From positions 35,084,026 through 35,148,025 of the forward strand of contig CM053029.1 of assembly GCA_028564925.1 (NCBI GenBank): a stretch of DNA of 64,000 bases. The letters run 5' to 3'. Position numbers and translations under genes: made by a program. Origin of the DNA: Lithobates sylvaticus. Taxonomy: Eukaryota > Chordata > Amphibia > Anura > Ranidae. The notes beneath the pieces are model-generated. The model saw only the letters and a list, made by a program, of their open reading frames with translations, was not told the DNA's origin and ran no database searches. This document shows, in pieces, positions 56,217-64,000 of the stretch (positions are counted from its first letter, which is position 1; each line of letters starts with the position of its first letter).

Positions 56217-56873
56217 TTAGAGGAACAATTTAAAGCTAATATATTCGTTTAGGCCGGGGGGTCTAGTGGCATCTAGAATGTGTATCCATCTGGTTTCAAG
56301 TTGGAGTAATAGGTTATCTATATCGCCACCACGTACATTGGTTGGTATGTGTTCTAATGCTAAAAATTGAATTGCATGTAAATCATAATTATGACTTAGA
56401 TCAACATGGCGATTTATAGCTGTGGTAATTTTCTTTTTCTGAAGTGGTTTGATATGATCTTGTATACGGGTAGAGAATGCTCTTTTTGTTTTACCCACAT
56501 AGAAGCTCCCGCAACGACAAGTAGCTAAATATATTACTCCTATAGTGCTGTAAGTTACCCTATGCTTAATTTTATGTAGTTTGCCTGTGGGTAAGACGGT
56601 ATTGATGGAGTTAGAGAGGGTTGTACACGATTCACAGTGGCCACATGGGAAAGTACCTGGATTGGCTGATGTAGAATCACTATGTAGGTTAAAGTGGCTA
56701 GAGGTAAGTCTGTCACTTAATGATAGTGATCGTCTGTATGTAATTTCAAGGTAGGTTTTCACAAAATTGCTAATAACTGGATCTGTGGATAAAAGGGGCC
56801 AAAATTTGCTAAGAGATTCCTTTACTTGATTAGATTGATTTGAATACTGAGTAATAAGACGGACAGACTGCAT
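56217..56873 (-). CDS. PLE-5 linker and GIY-YIG endonuclease
   Basis: 218 residues. Linker with TITYRRSLSLSDRLTSS-like text, Cys-rich FPCGHCESCTTL, then GVIYLATCRCGSFYVGKTKR and AFSTRIQDHIKPL (GIY-YIG core with Arg), and a C-terminal part ending LETRWIHILDATRPPGLNEY. The CxCG...CxxC cysteines are typical of animal PLEs. All core residues appear present. Confidence 0.85.
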   Translation of the reverse strand: MQSVRLITQYSNQSNQVKESLSKFWPLLSTDPVISNFVKTYLEITYRRSLSLSDRLTSSHFNLHSDSTSANPGTFPCGHCESCTTLSNSINTVLPTGKLHKIKHRVTYSTIGVIYLATCRCGSFYVGKTKRAFSTRIQDHIKPLQKKKITTAINRHVDLSHNYDLHAIQFLALEHIPTNVRGGDIDNLLLQLETRWIHILDATRPPGLNEYISFKLFL

Positions 56874-56903
56874 GGAATCATGATCTTTGTCTCGAAAGTT
56901 TAA

Positions 56904-57935
56904 TTATTTTCTCTGTAGACCTTTCACTTTGTTAAAGGATTTTTTAAGTAATTTGTGGCTGTAGCCTCTTTGTCTCAATCTTAAGTACAATTGATGTGAT
57001 GATTGGTAAAAATCTTCATCATTACTGCAGTTTCGTCTTATACGTAAGTATTGACTGTAAGGTATACTTTTTAGAAGGGATTTAGGATGGGCACTAGATG
57101 CATGTAAAATAGTGTTTCCTGCAGACAATTTTCTATATAGTGACGAGTGGAGTTTTCCCTCTGTATCAATGTTAATTGTGAGGTCTAAAAATGTGATCGA
57201 GGTTTGGCTGCAATCCAGTGTGAATTTTAAGTTATAAGTATTCTCCGATAAAGTTTGAAAAAATTCTTGCAAGTCATTGTATGTTCCAGTCCAAAAAATA
57301 AGGATATCGTCAATATATCTTAACCAAGTAAATATATATTGGGTAAAATATGACAATTTGGGCTGTGATAGTACTTCGGTTTCCCACCCCCCCAGATACA
57401 GGTTGGCATATGAGGGGGCACATTTGGTCCCTATTGCCACTCCCTGTATCTGGAGGAAGTAGGAAGAGCCGAAGGTAAAATAGTTTTTGGTTAGAATGAA
57501 TTGCAATAGGGATAATACAAACTCATTGTAAGGTTTGGCTTCTGGGCCATGTGCCTGTAATTGTTTAGCTGTAACTTCTACACCTCTTGTGTGTGGTATG
57601 GTGTTATAGAGACATTCTACATCCAAAGCAACCAAATAGGAGTTTTTTGGATGTTGTTTGTTTTCAAGAGTACGTAATAAATGAATGGTGTCTTTGATAT
57701 AAGATGGTAGGGAAGTGACATGAGGGGCTAGATGTTTATCGACAAGTTCGCTTGCTTTTTCCGTAAGTCCCTCACAGCCAGATACAATTGGTCGACCTGG
57801 TGGTTTGTTCATAGATTTGTGAAGTTTAGGTAATGCGTAAAACATGGGAGTTTTTGGATGTGCTACATACAAAAATTTCCAGGTATTGGCATCTATAGTG
57901 CCTTCCCTGGTTGCCTGGAAAATATGTTCATTCAA
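56904..57935 (-). CDS. PLE-5 reverse transcriptase, partial
   Basis: 343 residues of PLE RT. Motifs in order: PKTPMFYALPKLHKSMNKPP (near 30-47), GRPIVSGCEGLTEKASELVD, LPSYIKDTIHLLR, SYLVALDVECLYNTIPH (first catalytic Asp), FGSSYFLQIQGVAIGTKCAP, TWLRYIDDILIFW (YIDD box, near 210), SITFLDLTINID and YLRIRRNCSNDEDFYQSS. This enzyme primes reverse transcription at a nicked target, as in telomerase relatives. The first Met (57935) is internal to the true protein. Followed in the same frame by the GIY-YIG part after one break. Confidence 0.85.
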   Translation of the reverse strand: MNEHIFQATREGTIDANTWKFLYVAHPKTPMFYALPKLHKSMNKPPGRPIVSGCEGLTEKASELVDKHLAPHVTSLPSYIKDTIHLLRTLENKQHPKNSYLVALDVECLYNTIPHTRGVEVTAKQLQAHGPEAKPYNEFVLSLLQFILTKNYFTFGSSYFLQIQGVAIGTKCAPSYANLYLGGWETEVLSQPKLSYFTQYIFTWLRYIDDILIFWTGTYNDLQEFFQTLSENTYNLKFTLDCSQTSITFLDLTINIDTEGKLHSSLYRKLSAGNTILHASSAHPKSLLKSIPYSQYLRIRRNCSNDEDFYQSSHQLYLRLRQRGYSHKLLKKSFNKVKGLQRK

Positions 57936-57960
57936 TATGATATCTATCTTATGTAAACAA

Positions 57961-59856
57961 TACGATCACGGGCTTAATCAGCTCGACATCTCAATTTCTG
58001 ATTGGCATGATAATCATGCATTATGTGTGTCGTCTCCCAGGTTTGCCAAACGGGACAAGGATCTACAGGCACACCTGGAGGACTACACCCTAAGCATTAT
58101 AAACAACAACAGGGAGGGAGGACGTGTGGATTGAACAGGGAGGACGTGTGGATTGAACAGGGAGGACGTGTGGATTCTGAGCTCCTCACGGACGGGCACC
58201 ATCCAACGCCATCACCAGCTTAAAGTGCCCCAATCGGGCGTCATACACCCCGGGGGATCTGCAGGACTTCTTGCCCTACCCCGTGGACTCATTATCTAGG
58301 GATCTACAGCAGCCCGAGACCGCACTCTGCCCTATAGCAAGCACCACACACGAGGCACCCGGCGCCATCTTGCGGCCTACAGGCCGGACGACCCTGCTCT
58401 CTGCTGCACCCATCCCGGACACACCACATCACCATACCTTGGCTGGCCGTCATCCGCAGCATCAAAGGGTGTATGAGGGCCTGACCAGACACTGGAGGCC
58501 GCCTCCGTCAGACTCCGCTCGTCAACATCTCGGCGCCACCTCTCAGCACTGCAGGCCCAGGCTCTAACATCTCCAGGGACGCAGTGAGTACCGGCCACCG
58601 GCCCTCAGACCCACTATAGAAGCCCCCCTTGGAAGCATCTGCCCCGGATGTCAGCAGGATTGCCCCCCTTGGCCATCTAGACAGGGGAGACACAGGGCCA
58701 ACGTAGTGGGATTCACTATAGTCCGCGGCTCCGGCCTACTTCTTGGAAGAGGCCATCTTGCTACACCCGGCGCTTGTGTAAAGGCTCCAGACTCTCCCAG
58801 CCTGTTCCCCTCCTCATTAACGGACCGTTGCCGTACCACACAGCCCCCCCCCCCAGTTACTGGAACCCATCGGAGGCCGTCGGCGAGGTGTCCCTCCTCG
58901 CTCCCGCAAATCGAGGCCGCGGCTCCGGCCTATGCTTGGTGGAACGGCGGCCATCTTGCTCCACCTGCGGCCAGCACCATCTCCCCCTCACAGCTCTTCT
59001 CCGCTCAGCTACCTCCTTTCAGAGCTGGGGGAGCGTCCTGTAAGGACATCAGCTGCCTGGGGATCCAGCGGTGCTGCAAATAACCATCCATGTGCACCCC
59101 CCCCCCCCCGGCCTAGCAGAGGTACGGCGGCCATCTTGGTACACCTCACCAGAAGCTCTAGGCCTCCCCACCTCTTCAAAGCTCCATCCAGGCCCCATTT
59201 CACCACCAGAACACCCCAACCAGATAGAGCAGGGCATTGGGTGACTTAAATATAGTCCCACTATTGTTGGAAGCACATACAGCTAAACCGGCCATACTAC
59301 TACACCCAGTCTGAACATACCTGACCGCAATCCGCTGCCACCCAGGCTACACAATCAGTGGGTAAGCCACCAAACCTGTCCTGGTGGCCCCTGGCTATCC
59401 CCTGACCCCATCGTCACTTTTATTGAACAGCCCGGTTGGCCGACCGAGACGTCACCTGGCCTGCTCCAAAAATCCCAGGCCTGCCGCCATCTTGAGGCCT
59501 ACAAAGCCTTATACGCCAACCTACCAGCCCACGGACATCCCCTGTCCCGGCTCCAACTTCAACAGGATCTTAAAGAGGCATACCCTTCCAAGACTCTAGC
59601 TTATCCAAATGCGCCCTAAAAGCGCTAAATAGGGGAGTACATGAACGGTTAGCAAAGATGACAGACATGTCTTAGACTCGATCAGGTCCCCGCTCCTCTC
59701 CCAAGGGATCCTGCACCGCTTCAAAAGCTCTTACAGCCACAGGATCATCACCAGCCACCTCTGGATGCCTCCGGGCACTACATGGGTAAAATAGGATTTC
59801 AGAAACACATATATCAAGGCTTTCTCCCGCCACCTACCTCCCAACCTGCACGAACC
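57961..59856 (+). promoter_or_regulatory. L1-2 5' UTR / promoter region
   Basis: GC-rich, about 1.9 kb. Contains a tandem 22 bp unit (58116-58176, 2 full and 1 partial) starting GGGAGGACGTGTGGATTG. Five same-strand GCCATCTTG motifs (58364-58372, 58753-58761, 58950-58958, 59130-59138, 59486-59494) match the YY1 core; human L1 uses one YY1 site in its 5' UTR. The exact 5' end of L1-2 and target duplication were not located. Confidence 0.6.
58116..58176 (+). repeat. 22 bp tandem repeat, 2.8 units, in L1-2 5' UTR
   Basis: Unit GGGAGGACGTGTGGATTGAA plus CA; units at 58116-58137, 58138-58159 and a partial at 58160-58176. Tandem monomers near the 5' end are a known feature of some L1 promoters. Confidence 0.8.
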
Positions 59857-60876
59857 ATGGAGCGATTCCTATATAAACCACATTCTCCGGCCCCGAGTAC
59901 GCCTATGGAACCGACAGATGCCGCTGACCTCCTAGCCTCCGCACCAGCTATATTTAACTCCGGTAACGCATCCCAGCAGACAAATCCTGTCGAAGCAATC
60001 ACGGTAACAGTTTTGGACCTGAAACTACAGACACTTTTACAGGATTTAACACGCAACATATCTAAAGAGGTTGGGAAGCTTGCCCAGGAGCTCAGGGGGG
60101 AGATAGACCAGCTTGGAGAACGCACTGCCACTCTGGAAACTAAACTTGATGAGACTGTACAATATATACATGCGCTGGAGGAAGAAAACGCATTTCTCAA
60201 ACACACAGTTTCCCAAATACAACTTCAACAAGAAGATTTGGAGAATAGAGAACGTCGTTCAAACGTGAGGATCCGTGGAGTCCCTGAAAAGGTCAACGAT
60301 AAAGAGCTACGGGTATATCTACTAGATCTGTTTGTCACACTGGCCCCACACATACCTGATATTGATTGGCGCTTAGATAGGGCCCATAGATCTCTGGCCC
60401 CGAAACCCCCCCCTGGATCCAACCCGAGGGACATAATAGTCCGTTTCCACTATTATGATAGTAAGGAAGCTCTAACAGCAGCTACACGCAACAAAAACCG
60501 CATTGACTTCAAGGGCTCCAAGATACAGATCTTCAGCGACCTCTCCCCCATCACCCTGGCAAAAAGACGCAATTTACGCCCAATCACAGCTCACCTCCAA
60601 CTCCATCAAGTCCCCTACAGATGGGGTTTCCCATTTCGGCTCTCAGCGTCCAAAGATGGCACACAATACTCCATCAGAGAATTACATGAATGCGAAGCCT
60701 TCACTCGCAACTTGGGTTTACCACCTGTACCAGAAGAAGATCTCCAGCTTCCTCCACCTGCTTTGGCTCCCAAGCCCCTCCAGGGCCCTTCAGCAATCTG
60801 GACCCCAGTGCGTCGGAGACAACAGAAGGCTTTCTCTACACCGCAACGCTCCAACCTGCCTAGACTCCCCACCTGA
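59857..60876 (+). CDS. L1-2 ORF1 protein (intact)
   Basis: L1 ORF1p binds L1 RNA and acts as a nucleic acid chaperone in the RNP. Start at 59857 (ACCATGG context) is preferred over the upstream in-frame ATG at 59782. 339 residues: N-terminal Pro/Thr-rich part (1-50), coiled coil about 55-130 (LTRNISKEVGKLAQELRGEI ... HALEEENAFLKHTVSQIQLQ), then RRM from about 134 (ERRSNVRIRGVPE, DWRLDRAHRSLAP, DIIVRFHYYDSKE) and C-terminal domain (LRPITAHLQLHQVPYRWGFP, RELHECEAFTRNLGL). No breaks. The Pro-rich tail (LPPPALAPKPLQGP) is longer than in mammals. An intact ORF1 together with the near-intact ORF2 points to a young insertion. Confidence 0.9.
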   Translation: MERFLYKPHSPAPSTPMEPTDAADLLASAPAIFNSGNASQQTNPVEAITVTVLDLKLQTLLQDLTRNISKEVGKLAQELRGEIDQLGERTATLETKLDETVQYIHALEEENAFLKHTVSQIQLQQEDLENRERRSNVRIRGVPEKVNDKELRVYLLDLFVTLAPHIPDIDWRLDRAHRSLAPKPPPGSNPRDIIVRFHYYDSKEALTAATRNKNRIDFKGSKIQIFSDLSPITLAKRRNLRPITAHLQLHQVPYRWGFPFRLSASKDGTQYSIRELHECEAFTRNLGLPPVPEEDLQLPPPALAPKPLQGPSAIWTPVRRRQQKAFSTPQRSNLPRLPT

Positions 60877-62233
60877 GGTCTCAAGACCCCCCTGATTTGC
60901 ATCTCCTTGTTTTTTGATTTCCAGATACCCAGGATCTCGGCTGATTTCTACAGGTATCTGTGGGGAGCACTCCTCCCCTATGTTCCTTTGTTTTTGTTTT
61001 TTCTGCTTCTTTTTTGAAGCACTCAGGGAGTCTCCCCCCCATTTTTTAATATCCACTCTGGTAGGCTCCTGTTCTCCTTATAGCTCCCATTGTAGTCCCA
61101 GTCAGTGAAATGATATTTGGAGTGTTTTGATTGTTCTGAAAACCGTTAACTATTAAATGTCGGAGGCCAGTTAAACCACATAGGAGCGAGGATGTCCCTC
61201 TGTACTTTGTTCTGAAATTTTTTTCTTTTTGTCTCCCCCCGGGCTTAGGGGGACCCTGACTATGCAGTGGGGGGAGGCGGGGGACTTAGGGAGGAGGGAG
61301 AGGAGGGAATGGAGAGGAGTGGAGGGGATGGGGAACCAGCTAGGAGGGGAGCACAGGGGTAAGGGGAAAGAATTGGCACTGGTTAAGGGGGTGAGATGTA
61401 ATCCCCCCTATAAAGATATTAATATGTTTCCCAAGATGGGAAAATAATGTTTTTTTTTTTTTTAGCACGAGGGTAATATTAATATTGAATATGTTTTTTT
61501 TTTTTTTTTTTTTTTTTTTGACACTTGAGAATATATGTTTTAAATGTGGGTTTTTTTTTTTTTTTTTTCTTTCTCTCCTCGATAGAAGGGTAAGATAAGG
61601 GGGTAAGAAAAGGAGGAGACACGGAACAATAAGATAATATTGTGTTTTTGTTGTTTGTGTAAACACCCATTAATAATTACATAAGAATCACATAAAAATC
61701 ACTTTTAATTTTTTTTTGTTTTCCCCTCCAGGGAACATGTATGACAATGTAAAATGTATTGATGGTGGATTGGATGTTGTTTTTAGTCTTTGGACACAGG
61801 TTCTGGCACTGATCACGTAAATTAAACACTAGGAGACACTAGGAAAATAGGAGATCACAAAACTTATGGGGACTTGGCTGCCCCCCCCCCTTTTTTCTTT
61901 TCTTCCCTTCTCTTGCCTCCCCTGGGTCCCACGGGCTCTCCCCGCTGCGCTCGTTGTGACCCTCTCCCCTGGGGGGGGGAGGGGGGGAGAGTACTCCCCC
62001 CCCCTCCTGCTCTGCGTACTCTTTCTAGCTGAATAAATTAGCCAACATAGGTGAATGGCTGAGTAGTTAAGTGTATAGGGACAAAGGAAGGCAATGAGAG
62101 GTGATGAGAAAAAAAAAAAAAAAAGAGAAGCCTGGAGCTCCACATCCGATCATCCTTGTTTAATACCTCAAAGAAAGGGGAGGCTCATATACCGTCTTAT
62201 ACGGTGAGCACCCCATTAGCATAAAATAGTGCT

Positions 62234-62278
<45 letters not shown>

Positions 62279-62399
62279 TTTTTTTTTTTGCCTTTTTTTT
62301 TTTTTTGTTTTTTTTTTTTTGTTTTTTTTTTTTTTTTTTTTTTGGGGTGTTTTTTTTTTTTTTTCTCTCTTTTCTTTTTCTTTCTCTTCCCTCTCTCTT

Positions 62400-62459
<60 letters not shown>

Positions 62460-62482
62460 CTTGGATCACCCGGGGTCAGACT
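60877..62482 (+). other. L1-2 inter-ORF region (1606 bp)
   Basis: Unusually long for an L1. Has G-rich DNA (61245-61400), T-runs (61450-61570), C/G-rich text (61880-62010), a poly-T tract (62238-62360) and a CT dinucleotide run (about 62403-62457) just before ORF2. Frames in the T/CT tracts are low complexity and not genes. Confidence 0.7.
62403..62457 (+). repeat. CT dinucleotide microsatellite and poly-T
   Basis: A long poly-T/TTTG block (62238-62365) leads into about 27 CT units just before the ORF2 start. On the other strand this is a GA/A tract. Confidence 0.95.
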
Positions 62483-64000
62483 ATGGAGATAATCAATATT
62501 ATATCATTAAATGTTAAAGGATTAAATATACCTGAGAAGAGGCGTATTCTCATACACGAACTACAACGTTACGGATCAGATATCGCACTCATCCAGGAGA
62601 CTCATTTCAGAGACGATAAATTACCATTTCTAAAAAGTAAGTTTTTTCCGACTGTCTATCATGCGACAAACCAGGAGGCAAAGTCAAAAGGGGTGTGAAT
62701 CTTACTTGCAAATAGAGTACCATGGGTTTTAATAGACCAGATTAAAGACCCAGGAGGACGTTTTTTATTTGTAAAGGGGAAAATAGGAGATGTCTTGACC
62801 ACATTAGCAACAATATATACCCCTAATGAACATCAAGAAAGATTTCTGAATACAGTACTGAATCGTCTGACTGAGTTTTCAGAAGGACACCTGATTTTGG
62901 GGGGAGATTTAAATGCCCCATTGAACCCAACTGAAGACACTTCCACGGGGGTGTCGTCCCTGTCTGCGGGAATACGTAACCGAATAGCTAAAACCCTACA
63001 AAAAAACCAACTAATCGATATTTGGCGGTTGCACTTTCCTACAGACAGAGATTACACTTTCTTTTCAGCCCCACATAGGTCCTATTCACGAATAGACTAT
63101 TTCCTGGTTCCTCATGTCCAATTAGATGCAGTGCAAGAAACTAGTATAGGTTCTATTACCTGGAGTGACCATGCTCCTATTTTTATGAAATATGCCCTAC
63201 AGGATATTAGGAATGTTAGATCTAGGCAATGGAGACTGAATGAAAGCTTACTGCAGGACAAAGAGATTTTGGAAGACGTAACTAAAGAACTAGATTTCTA
63301 TTTTAAAACAAATGACAACTCAGAATGTGAACCCGGAAATATTTGGGAAGCACACAAAACGGTCATTCGGGGAATATTGATCAAACACGGGACTAGGATT
63401 AACCGTCAACGCAGGGAAAAGCTAAAACTACTATTAGAAGAACTAGCAGTCATAGAAATCCAACATAAACAAACGCTATCCGCATCGTTAGAAAAAGAAC
63501 TAAAAGTAAAAAGAACACAAATCTCAGATCTACTTCAATATAAAGCCAAAGCAGCGTTACAAATAAGCAAAAAATGTTCATATGAATCAGGGGATAAATG
63601 CGGAAGTTATTTAGCTAGATCTCTACGAGAACAAAGACAAAGAAATTATATCCCACACTTAATATCCTCCCAAAAACAGAAAATCACAAAACAAAAAGAT
63701 ATAGTTAAAGAATTTCAAGAGTTCTATAAATCTTTGTATAATCTTCAGACTAAATCTCCCACACAAGAACAAATAAATAATTATTTGATCCAATCACAAA
63801 TGCCCCAGATTAGAGAACAAGACAGAGAGGAACTGGAAAAACCCATAACAATAGAAGAACTCCAAGGTGCTATAAAGAACACCAAATTAGGTAAAGCCCC
63901 AGGCCCAGATGGCTTATCGGCTCAATACTATAAAACACTGTCCGCCTCTCTGACTACGTTTATGGTTAAATTTTTTAACTCCCTTAGTACGACAGCAAGA
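62483..64000 (+). CDS. L1-2 ORF2 (endonuclease and start of RT), one stop, runs off window
   Basis: ATG at 62483 (MEIINIISLNVKGLN). One frame to the window end (506 codons) with a single TGA at 62696-62698; the codon sits where GVRILL or similar is expected, so CGA to TGA (CpG decay) is the likely cause. APE endonuclease motifs: SLNVKGLN, IALIQETHFRDD, TLATIYTPNEHQ, ILGGDLNAPLNP, RDYTFFSAPH, YSRIDYFLVP, TWSDHAPIFM. Charged linker: QWRLNESLLQDKEILED, IWEAHKTVIRGILIK, LARSLREQRQRNYIPHLISS. RT start: TKLGKAPGPDGLSAQYYK. Function: nicks target DNA and primes cDNA synthesis. The rest, including the FADD-type box, lies beyond 64000. Confidence 0.9.

Larger units (their letters stand above)
53905..57960 (-). 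mobile_element. PLE-5, Penelope-like element, 5' truncated
   Basis: Minus strand: RT (57935-56904), GIY-YIG (56873-56217), then a 3' region to about 53905 with GC-rich promoter-like DNA (55140-55420; CRE TGACGTCA at 55351-55358) and, reading on the minus strand, CCTGAGGAAGCCATCTGTAT followed by GGCGAAACATGTCGGATATT near 54283-54322, a hallmark of PLE terminal repeats. The N-terminal part of the ORF is missing at about 57960. It looks nearly whole in the rest, with about one break. Confidence 0.85.

Noticed and set aside
58706-59249. Pro-rich frames in the L1-2 5' UTR
   Set aside because: GC-rich leader composition, overlapping frames on both strands, no domain.
62197-62517. Lys-only or Phe/Leu-only frames
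   Set aside because: Poly-T and CT microsatellite.

Overview
This 64 kb window looks like intergenic DNA from a large, repeat-rich frog genome, most likely a ranid. No host protein-coding gene, tRNA, rRNA or CRISPR array can be supported. The organism call is an inference from the repeat mix: abundant TTAA-flanked MITEs, hAT-like foldbacks, Penelope-like elements (PLEs), L1 LINEs, PIF/Harbinger MITEs and a Tc1 element of the frog/fish type. The window is a palimpsest in which almost every segment is a mobile element, often cut by a later one.

Layout. 1-2847: TTAA-type repeat (family B) with internal inverted duplication. 3123-3648 and 4597-8264: family A TTAA repeats; the second is split by a 2.87 kb foldback (5373-8243). 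8265-10930: degraded L1 (L1-1) holding a 440 bp Harbinger MITE. 10934-18556: remains of PLE-1, split by family A (13033-13944), family B (14367-17096, with a 10 bp minisatellite), a hAT-like MITE (17286-17878) and a Harbinger-like MITE (18110-18513). 18691-19105: PIF/Harbinger transposase exon, followed by a foldback (19669-22612). 22870-27532: family A, then PLE-2 split by family B (24200-25928). 27533-29336: truncated foldback. 29337-34450: PLE-3 on the minus strand, split by a foldback (29588-32073). 34480-41500: near-complete ZBED-type hAT transposon with a 3' tandem array, into which an ORF-less inverted PLE terminal-repeat pair is inserted (38757-41255). 41564-43575: solo foldback arm and an unclassified DNA-transposon-like repeat. 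43576-49350: tandem duplication, one copy carrying a foldback (44908-47434). 49700-52222: decayed Ty3/gypsy fossil, minus strand. 53034-53905: Tc1 5' part with a MITE in it. 53905-57960: PLE-5, minus strand, nearly whole RT and GIY-YIG domains. 57960-64000: long L1 (L1-2) with 5' UTR, intact ORF1, and ORF2 running off the window.

The most unusual system is a family of large hAT-like foldbacks (at least four with exact 8 bp target duplications, or three plus fragments). One palindromic core occurs between at least four different kinds of terminal module. At its centre the core carries a divergent promoter-like region (CRE, GC box, TATA), and each arm has an AATAAA signal about 140-290 bp outward. 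No open reading frame is conserved, so these look like non-autonomous elements carrying a two-way short transcription unit. Other points of note are the PLE inverted-repeat insertion with a 15 bp target duplication, a hAT transposase ORF closed by one in-frame TAG, and five same-strand YY1-like motifs in the L1-2 5' UTR.
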